A stretch of 7,645 nucleotides of DNA, from the NCBI GenBank assembly GCA_001784535.1, contig MFRJ01000038.1:1-7645 (forward strand), given 5' to 3'. Made by a program: the position numbers and the translations under genes. Positions 1-3,570 of the stretch are shown here, piece by piece. This DNA is from Candidatus Melainabacteria bacterium GWA2_34_9 (lineage in GTDB: Bacteria > Cyanobacteriota > Vampirovibrionia > Gastranaerophilales > UBA9971). The notes under the pieces were generated by a model. It did not search any database, had not been told where the DNA came from, and worked only from the letters and a program-made list of their open reading frames with translations. The number at the start of each line of letters is the position of its first letter. The stretch's first letter is position 1.

Positions 1-132
1 TTCTAAACAATTAAAAGCTTCTTCTCTTTTCGAGATTTTATCGCTATTTTCTTCTTCAAAATCAACAAAATTTTGTTCTTTAAGATTCCCTTTTTCTTCT
101 TTTTTTACAAACTTTTTGAATATATTAAACAT
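1..132 (-). CDS. ftsY: Probable FtsY N-terminus (partial, runs off window)
   Basis: An open leftward frame of 44 codons starts at ATG 130-132 and continues past the window edge. It has a Shine-Dalgarno sequence (GAGGAAA at 143-149 on the minus strand) 10 bases upstream. The protein starts MFNIFKKFVKKEEK and then becomes rich in Glu, Lys and Asp. A short amphipathic start followed by a charged acidic segment is typical of the A domain of FtsY, the signal recognition particle receptor GTPase that docks ribosome-SRP complexes at the inner membrane. The gene begins 32 bases after the nusB stop, so the two are probably co-transcribed, and nusB followed by ftsY is an order I recall from cyanobacteria. 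The GTPase domain lies outside the window, so the name rests on the N-terminal character and the neighbour only. Another protein with a charged N-terminus remains possible. Confidence 0.55.
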   Translation of the reverse strand, partial: MFNIFKKFVKKEEKGNLKEQNFVDFEEENSDKISKREEAFNCLE

Positions 133-164
133 AAATTTAAAGTTTCCTCAAATTATTTCTATTT

Positions 165-830
165 TTATTTAATAAACTTTCTGGCTTCATAAACTTGCCT
201 TAAAATTCCATTGATAAAGCTTGAGCTTTCATCCGTGCCGTATTTTTTTGAAAGTTCTACAGCTTCATCTATAGAAACACTTGCCGGAATATCTTCAAAA
301 TACAAAAGCTCTGTTATTGAAATTCTGAGTACATCCCTGTCAACTTTCAAGAGCCTGTCAACGTCCCAGCCTTTTGAATGTTCTTTTATCTGCGCGTCAA
401 TATGTTCTTTATTTTCAATAAATGTTCTAACAAGTTTTACGGAATATTTTTTAACATCTTCTCTTTCAGACATGGCAGATATTTGCACTATATCCATTGC
501 AGAATATATTTTTTCTGCCGCATCAAGAAGTGTGTCTATTCTTCCAATCATATCAGAGGTCATGGGTACTGCCACAGGAATTATTGAAACATCCATAGGT
601 CTTTCAAGATTATCCGTATGGTCAATTTCGTAATTTTGGATGTAATCGCGTATAGCACCTAACTCTCTCACAGAAGACTGTAAATTATGTTCAGCTTCTT
701 TAGTCAAAGTCTCTACTGATCTTTCAATAATTTCTACAATATCTTTATTTTCCCATTTCTCAATATTTTTGCTTAATTGAGAAAAAGTCAACAACGCCAA
801 CTCTCTTGCTACTGTTCTTCTTGTATCCAC
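165..830 (-). CDS. nusB: Transcription antitermination factor NusB, long cyanobacterial type
   Basis: NusB binds boxA RNA together with NusE (ribosomal protein S10) and helps RNA polymerase read through rRNA operons. The 221-residue protein carries the family signature in its C-terminal third: DRDVLR at about 164-169, the proline at 182, EAVELSKKYG at 189-198 and FINGILRQV at 205-213. The N-terminus (RRTVARELAL, residues 4-13) also fits. Most bacterial NusB proteins are about 130-160 residues. The extra length is a helical, charged stretch at about 45-150 between the two conserved ends, as in cyanobacterial NusB. The start is GTG at 828-830: an AAAGGG ribosome site lies 9 bases upstream, and an in-frame stop at 852-854 leaves no ATG, GTG or TTG further upstream. 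It heads a leftward pair with the probable ftsY. Confidence 0.93.
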   Translation of the reverse strand: MDTRRTVARELALLTFSQLSKNIEKWENKDIVEIIERSVETLTKEAEHNLQSSVRELGAIRDYIQNYEIDHTDNLERPMDVSIIPVAVPMTSDMIGRIDTLLDAAEKIYSAMDIVQISAMSEREDVKKYSVKLVRTFIENKEHIDAQIKEHSKGWDVDRLLKVDRDVLRISITELLYFEDIPASVSIDEAVELSKKYGTDESSSFINGILRQVYEARKFIK

Positions 831-899
831 TTGCTTTTTCCCTTTATTAATTTAATTTAAAAAATTAACATATTTATACATTTAATAAATCCAAAAAAA

Positions 900-908
900 T
901 GGTATAAT
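900..908 (+). promoter_or_regulatory. Extended -10 promoter element (TGGTATAAT)
   Basis: A perfect TATAAT at 903-908 is preceded by TG one base upstream (900-901), the extended -10 pattern read by housekeeping sigma factors. No good -35 hexamer lies 16-18 bases upstream, as is common for extended -10 promoters. Transcription would start near 915 and give the 1082 gene an untranslated leader of about 165 bases. Confidence 0.6.
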
Positions 909-1066
909 GATTTATAAGGAAAAGTGTAAATATATTAATTGATTCATACTCTGCACACACTTAATTAATACATAAAGATATTAATTTTTAAAGATAATTA
1001 ACTAACAATAACTAAGACCTAAAGCATTCCAATAAGTTTCAAAATATACGGTAGTTTATTTTAGAA

Positions 1067-1073
1067 AAGGAGG
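1067..1073 (+). promoter_or_regulatory. Strong ribosome binding site deciding a TTG start
   Basis: AAGGAGG is a near-perfect Shine-Dalgarno sequence, 8 bases before the TTG at 1082-1084. It is the main reason to accept a TTG start and to treat the short downstream frame as a real gene. Confidence 0.85.
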
Positions 1074-1081
1074 ACGGAAGC

Positions 1082-1420
1082 TTGACAACTGTAGAAATAG
1101 AGATTCAGAACCTTCGCAACAAGTATCAGGAACACATAGTCATCAAACCTTTGATTAATTACTGTGAGGAAAACAAAATCAGTTTTGAATTCTTAAAAGA
1201 AACAGTCCCTGCTCCGAACGGAATAAAGAGTTTTAACAAAACAAGCACATACTATATGAAAATAGGCGAAAACCTGCTTAAACAGAAAGAAGACCAGTGC
1301 AGATGGAATGATCTGTATAAACTTATTACTTGTGCCTATGATTATCTTGAAATTGATCAGCCGCTTAATTTACTGAATGCATCAAGATCGTTTAACAAGC
1401 CTCGTTTTAATACTAATTAA
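1082..1420 (+). CDS. Small protein of unknown function (112 residues)
   Basis: I do not recognise this protein. It is real on sequence grounds: an AAGGAGG ribosome site lies 8 bases before the TTG start, an extended -10 promoter lies upstream, and coding sequence fills the space up to the next gene. The product is hydrophilic, without a signal peptide or membrane segment, and should be cytoplasmic. Features that stand out are a charged N-terminus (residues 4-20), KPLINYCEEN at 22-31, a Pro/Asn/Gly turn (VPAPNG, 42-47) and an aromatic segment with two cysteines (C73 and C84; CRWNDLYKLITCAYDYLE 73-90). The tail at 100-112 is Asn, Arg and Phe rich and probably disordered. The composition suggests a small helical domain. 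The gene faces the acyltransferase/SMR operon tail to tail with 1 base between the stop codons, and no terminator is visible between them. Confidence 0.75.
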   Translation: MTTVEIEIQNLRNKYQEHIVIKPLINYCEENKISFEFLKETVPAPNGIKSFNKTSTYYMKIGENLLKQKEDQCRWNDLYKLITCAYDYLEIDQPLNLLNASRSFNKPRFNTN

Positions 1421-1421
1421 T

Positions 1422-1796
1422 TTATTCTGTCTCAAGACCGACAATTATAACACCTAGAGTAATTAATCCTCCTCCACTCCAGACTAATAACGAAAGGTGT
1501 TCTTTAAATAAAAATGCTGCAACGAGCATAGTTAGCGGGTAACTAAGACTTGACATAGAATATGCAAGGCTTAGTTCCGACTTTGCAAGAACTGCTGTCC
1601 ATAAAAAAAACTGAATAAGCGCCAACACTAGCGAAACCCATATCCAGGGTTGGCTTAAAAGTGTTAAATAAAATGCAAAACCATCACCTGTTGCGTGCAT
1701 TGATACAATTTTATGCGACAAAAATACACCTATTTCCATTAGAAGAAATATCGTAAACAATAAATACGGAAATTTTTGAGTTATTAAAGATTTCAT
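1422..1796 (-). CDS. SMR/DMT-superfamily small membrane protein, ArnF-like subunit
   Basis: The 124-residue protein has four hydrophobic segments at about 10-32, 48-70, 77-97 and 105-121, the fold of small multidrug resistance proteins and of ArnE/ArnF. The stretch LWTAVLAKSELSLAYSMSSL (65-84) resembles the second and third helices of E. coli ArnF, which with ArnE is thought to flip undecaprenyl-phosphate-aminoarabinose. E21 in helix 1 falls at the position of the EmrE coupling glutamate (E14), and K29 matches EmrE K22. The EmrE W63 position is a serine. The start is ATG 1794-1796: it overlaps the upstream stop in an ATGA arrangement and has a GGAGGGG site 10 bases upstream. A longer in-frame start at 1862 would add 22 non-hydrophobic residues inside the previous gene and is less likely. 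It is the last gene of the operon, and its substrate is unknown. Confidence 0.8.
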   Translation of the reverse strand: MKSLITQKFPYLLFTIFLLMEIGVFLSHKIVSMHATGDGFAFYLTLLSQPWIWVSLVLALIQFFLWTAVLAKSELSLAYSMSSLSYPLTMLVAAFLFKEHLSLLVWSGGGLITLGVIIVGLETE

Positions 1797-2128
1797 AGAA
1801 AACTTGCCCCTCCAAACCAAACTAGCGTCAGCCCAATCAAAATAAGTACAATTCCGCTCCATCTTTTTATACTTATTTTTTCCTTAAAAAATAAATTTCC
1901 TGCAAGGGCAACAGTAACATAGTTAAAGCCCATAATAGGCAGGGCAAATCCTAATGGAAGATTTTTTAAAATTCTTAGCCATATGATCACAAACAATAAA
2001 TACATGCTTATTCCGAGAAAAGAATAAATTAAACGTTTTTTATTATCTATTCCGGCCATTTTAAAAAAAAGCTGCTGGGCTGTTTCTACTATAACCGTAA
2101 GAAGTAAAAGTATAATAATAATATTCAA
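1793..2128 (-). CDS. SMR/DMT-superfamily small membrane protein, ArnE-like subunit
   Basis: The 111-residue protein has four membrane helices at about 2-22, 33-52, 61-81 and 89-107. Its length and pattern match E. coli ArnE (111 residues), most clearly from the second helix through LKNLPLGFALPI to FFKEKISIKRW (80-90). The EmrE coupling glutamate is present as E15, followed by K23 eight residues later as in EmrE, and Y43 aligns with EmrE Y40. The EmrE W63 position is M66, so a classical aromatic-cation drug site is doubtful. The start is TTG at 2126-2128, with AAAGG (2137-2141) 8 bases upstream and no other start before an in-frame stop. The gene begins 4 bases after the acyltransferase stop and overlaps the next SMR gene by 4 bases. 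The two SMR proteins probably form a heterodimer that moves a lipid-linked or amphiphilic substrate. Confidence 0.82.
   Translation of the reverse strand: MNIIIILLLLTVIVETAQQLFFKMAGIDNKKRLIYSFLGISMYLLFVIIWLRILKNLPLGFALPIMGFNYVTVALAGNLFFKEKISIKRWSGIVLILIGLTLVWFGGASFL
1807..1813 (-). promoter_or_regulatory. Ribosome binding site fixing the start of the second SMR gene
   Basis: GGAGGGG on the minus strand lies inside the end of the preceding gene, 10 bases before the ATG at 1794-1796. It supports that start over the in-frame ATG 66 bases upstream, and the ATGA overlap allows translational coupling of the two subunits. Confidence 0.75.
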
Positions 2129-2132
2129 AGAC

Positions 2133-3263
2133 TTAACCTTTATTTAATCCTTCAATTAACCTTTTATCAGCCTCAAAACAGGATTTAAGTTTTGTTAATA
2201 CAAATCTGATTATCGGATTTTTAATATAAACTGCGTGATAGGTATAAGTAAACTTACAGCCAAGATATGCTTTTACCTCGGGGGCAGTCCAGCCCATTAT
2301 GTAAGTTTTTAGACCATTAACAAGACAATAATTTATGCCGTCAAAAAACTGGTTAAAAAACAGCTTAAAATTGAGAGCTTCAGGATAAAGATATCCCCTA
2401 TATTTATCAACCAAATAATCATTCATCACATAGCACAGATTAAAACCAATGATTTTATTTTTGTCATAATAAATAAATACTTTTCCCTCATATGTATTCT
2501 GTAATATGTGTTTAAAAAAAGATAATGTCATTTTATCAAAATGAATATTACTAATATTATATACATTTAAGTACAGGTTATACAGAATATTTGCTATCTC
2601 ATCCGTGAAATAGTTATCCCCTGTAATAAATTCCTGTAAATATAAATTTGCCCCAGCTTTCATTTTTCTTCTGAAGTTATTTCTTCTTTTTGAAGTGAAT
2701 TTTTTCAAATATTCTTCTATAGAATCAAAGTCTACAGGTAAATAAGCAAGCGCCTGTCCTGCAAGAATAACAAAGCCATTATTTTCCAGAGATGAAGTCA
2801 TTTCTTTTGAAAACATATTTTCATCGTTTGACAAAAGAGGCGACTCGGAAGGCAAATCTTTTATAACCAAAAATTGACTTCCCGACTTTTGAAATACTGA
2901 TAATAATTTGTTTTTAAACTCACTTAAATTCATTGAATTAGGAAATAAAGAATATTCTGAAACCGTGGTTCCAATAAACAAAGTATTAAAAGTTAAAAAT
3001 TTCCTGATTATATAGTCAAAAGGTTTAAATAATCTTAATTTATCCACAAAAATTTTTATTTTTTCATCCACAGTTGTGAAAAGATCTAAATCCGCAAAAA
3101 ATCCATAAACTTCCTGTTCATCAAATTCGATTTTTTTTATTTTAAAATTTTCAGGAGGATGTTTTAAAAAGGCATCAACAAAACTTTCAGGTTCAAGAGA
3201 GTTAAATAAAGTCTTGAGAATATCAGGTTTTTCAATATGCTTTTCATTTATTATATTTAACAA
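2133..3263 (-). CDS. GNAT-superfamily / FemAB-like acyltransferase
   Basis: The 376-residue protein has no signal peptide and no clear membrane helix. Its second half looks like a GNAT/FemAB-like transferase of the kind grouped under Acetyltransf_6 or the FemAB-like peptidoglycan families. It has a basic segment typical of this group (TSKRRNNFRRKMKAG, 190-204), then the core strands EGKVFIYYDKNKIIGFNLCYV (259-279), and a C-terminal part NFKLFFNQFFDGINYCLVNG (298-317) leading to KAYLGCKFTYTYHAVY (331-346). The N-terminal half (1-170) is poorly conserved to my eye and may be a second, degenerate GNAT fold. Family members move acyl or aminoacyl groups onto amines of lipids, sugars or peptides; the donor and acceptor here are unknown. 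The start is TTG 3261-3263, with AGAGGA (3271-3276) 7 bases upstream. It is first in an operon with two SMR genes, 4 bases ahead of the next, which suggests that its product or acceptor is the transported molecule. Confidence 0.75.
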   Translation of the reverse strand: MLNIINEKHIEKPDILKTLFNSLEPESFVDAFLKHPPENFKIKKIEFDEQEVYGFFADLDLFTTVDEKIKIFVDKLRLFKPFDYIIRKFLTFNTLFIGTTVSEYSLFPNSMNLSEFKNKLLSVFQKSGSQFLVIKDLPSESPLLSNDENMFSKEMTSSLENNGFVILAGQALAYLPVDFDSIEEYLKKFTSKRRNNFRRKMKAGANLYLQEFITGDNYFTDEIANILYNLYLNVYNISNIHFDKMTLSFFKHILQNTYEGKVFIYYDKNKIIGFNLCYVMNDYLVDKYRGYLYPEALNFKLFFNQFFDGINYCLVNGLKTYIMGWTAPEVKAYLGCKFTYTYHAVYIKNPIIRFVLTKLKSCFEADKRLIEGLNKG

Positions 3264-3393
3264 TATAAAATCCTCTACTTAATATAAACTAATTGCTTAT
3301 AACTCAAATTTTCATCATCCTAGAACTTTAGCTGAATCCATATTTTGATACAATTATTCGACACTATCATTTTCAGTATTTTTCGGATTAATT

Positions 3394-3430
3394 ATTAAAG
3401 ATATATTAAAAATTTATTAAGAATTATTAA
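3394..3430. repeat. Helically phased ATTAA array, possible operator or bent DNA
   Basis: ATTAA occurs at 3394, 3405, 3416 and 3426, spaced 11, 11 and 10 bases, so all four copies sit on the same face of the helix. A longer direct repeat AATTATTAAAG appears at 3390-3400 and again at 3422-3432, 32 bases apart. On the minus strand the units read roughly YTTAATAW, which recalls the 11-base-period tandem boxes bound by PhoB/SphR-type response regulators. In sequence this AT-rich the pattern could also be chance or intrinsic curvature. Confidence 0.4.
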
Positions 3431-3558
3431 AGTTGATTTTATCAGTTGAAACTCTTAATAACAGTGATTTTTTAGAAAATCGCAAAATCTTTTCATGTGT
3501 TTATAGCAATTACTAAACTTCAGCTTCTTTATTTCCCATGTAAATGAAAAATTTATAT

Positions 3559-3563
3559 AGGAG
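3559..3563 (+). promoter_or_regulatory. Ribosome binding site deciding the M16 start
   Basis: AGGAG lies 7 bases before ATG 3571-3573. The in-frame ATG at 3544-3546 directly follows a TAA and has no purine-rich site upstream, so 3571 is the better start. Confidence 0.75.
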
Positions 3564-3570
3564 CTATTGC

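Larger units (their letters stand above)
831..1081. promoter_or_regulatory. Divergent intergenic region between nusB and the 1082 gene
   Basis: This is 251 bases of very AT-rich sequence without a gene. It must hold promoters for both flanking genes, which point away from each other. The rightward side has a strong extended -10 element (900-908, listed separately). A weaker leftward candidate is TATAAA on the minus strand (873-878), about 40 bases upstream of the nusB GTG, with no convincing -35 hexamer. Between about 915 and 1066 I see a leader of about 165 bases with no start codon that has a ribosome site. Its only possible pairing of note is AAGTGT at 922-927 with ACACTT at 957-962, which is too weak to call a riboswitch or attenuator. 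Confidence 0.5.
3264..3570. other. Gene-poor divergent spacer between the acyltransferase and M16 genes
   Basis: About 307 bases separate two genes that point away from each other. I find no frame with a ribosome site and no RNA gene. The notable content is the phased ATTAA array (3394-3430, listed separately) and a small 8-pair hairpin at 3464-3483 (GTGATTTT with AAAATCGC, including one G-T pair, loop TTAG). A rightward promoter-like pair TTGATT (3433-3438) and TAATAA (3456-3461) at 17-base spacing is too weak to call. Promoters for both flanking genes should lie here. Confidence 0.5.

Noticed and set aside
211..633. Rightward open frame of 140 codons opposite nusB
   Set aside because: It lies antisense within the clear nusB gene, has no ribosome site, and has a Ser/Ile-rich composition expected of a shadow frame. 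The shorter frame at 378-587 is rejected for the same reason.
906..941. Possible 11-codon leader peptide starting at ATG 906
   Set aside because: The ATG lies within the -10 element itself, so it would not be on the transcript, and it has no ribosome site.
922..962. Possible leader stem AAGTGT / ACACTT upstream of the 1082 gene
   Set aside because: There are only six pairs across a 29-base loop, with no further structure that matches a known riboswitch or attenuator.
1797..1862. Longer N-terminus for the second SMR gene, starting at 1862
   Set aside because: The extra 22 residues are polar, overlap the upstream gene by 70 bases and break the family length. The ATG at 1794-1796 has a GGAGGGG site and an ATGA overlap.
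3433..3461. Promoter-like TTGATT and TAATAA at 17-base spacing before the M16 gene
   Set aside because: The -10 hexamer matches the consensus at only three of six positions, and such pairs are common by chance in AT-rich DNA.
3464..3483. Small inverted repeat GTGATTTT / AAAATCGC
   Set aside because: The stem is nearly all A-T pairs with one G-T wobble, lies in a divergent spacer where no terminator is expected, and is too weak to assign a role.
3544..3570. ATG at 3544 as the M16 start, adding 9 residues
   Set aside because: It has no Shine-Dalgarno sequence and directly follows a stop codon, while ATG 3571 has AGGAG 7 bases upstream.
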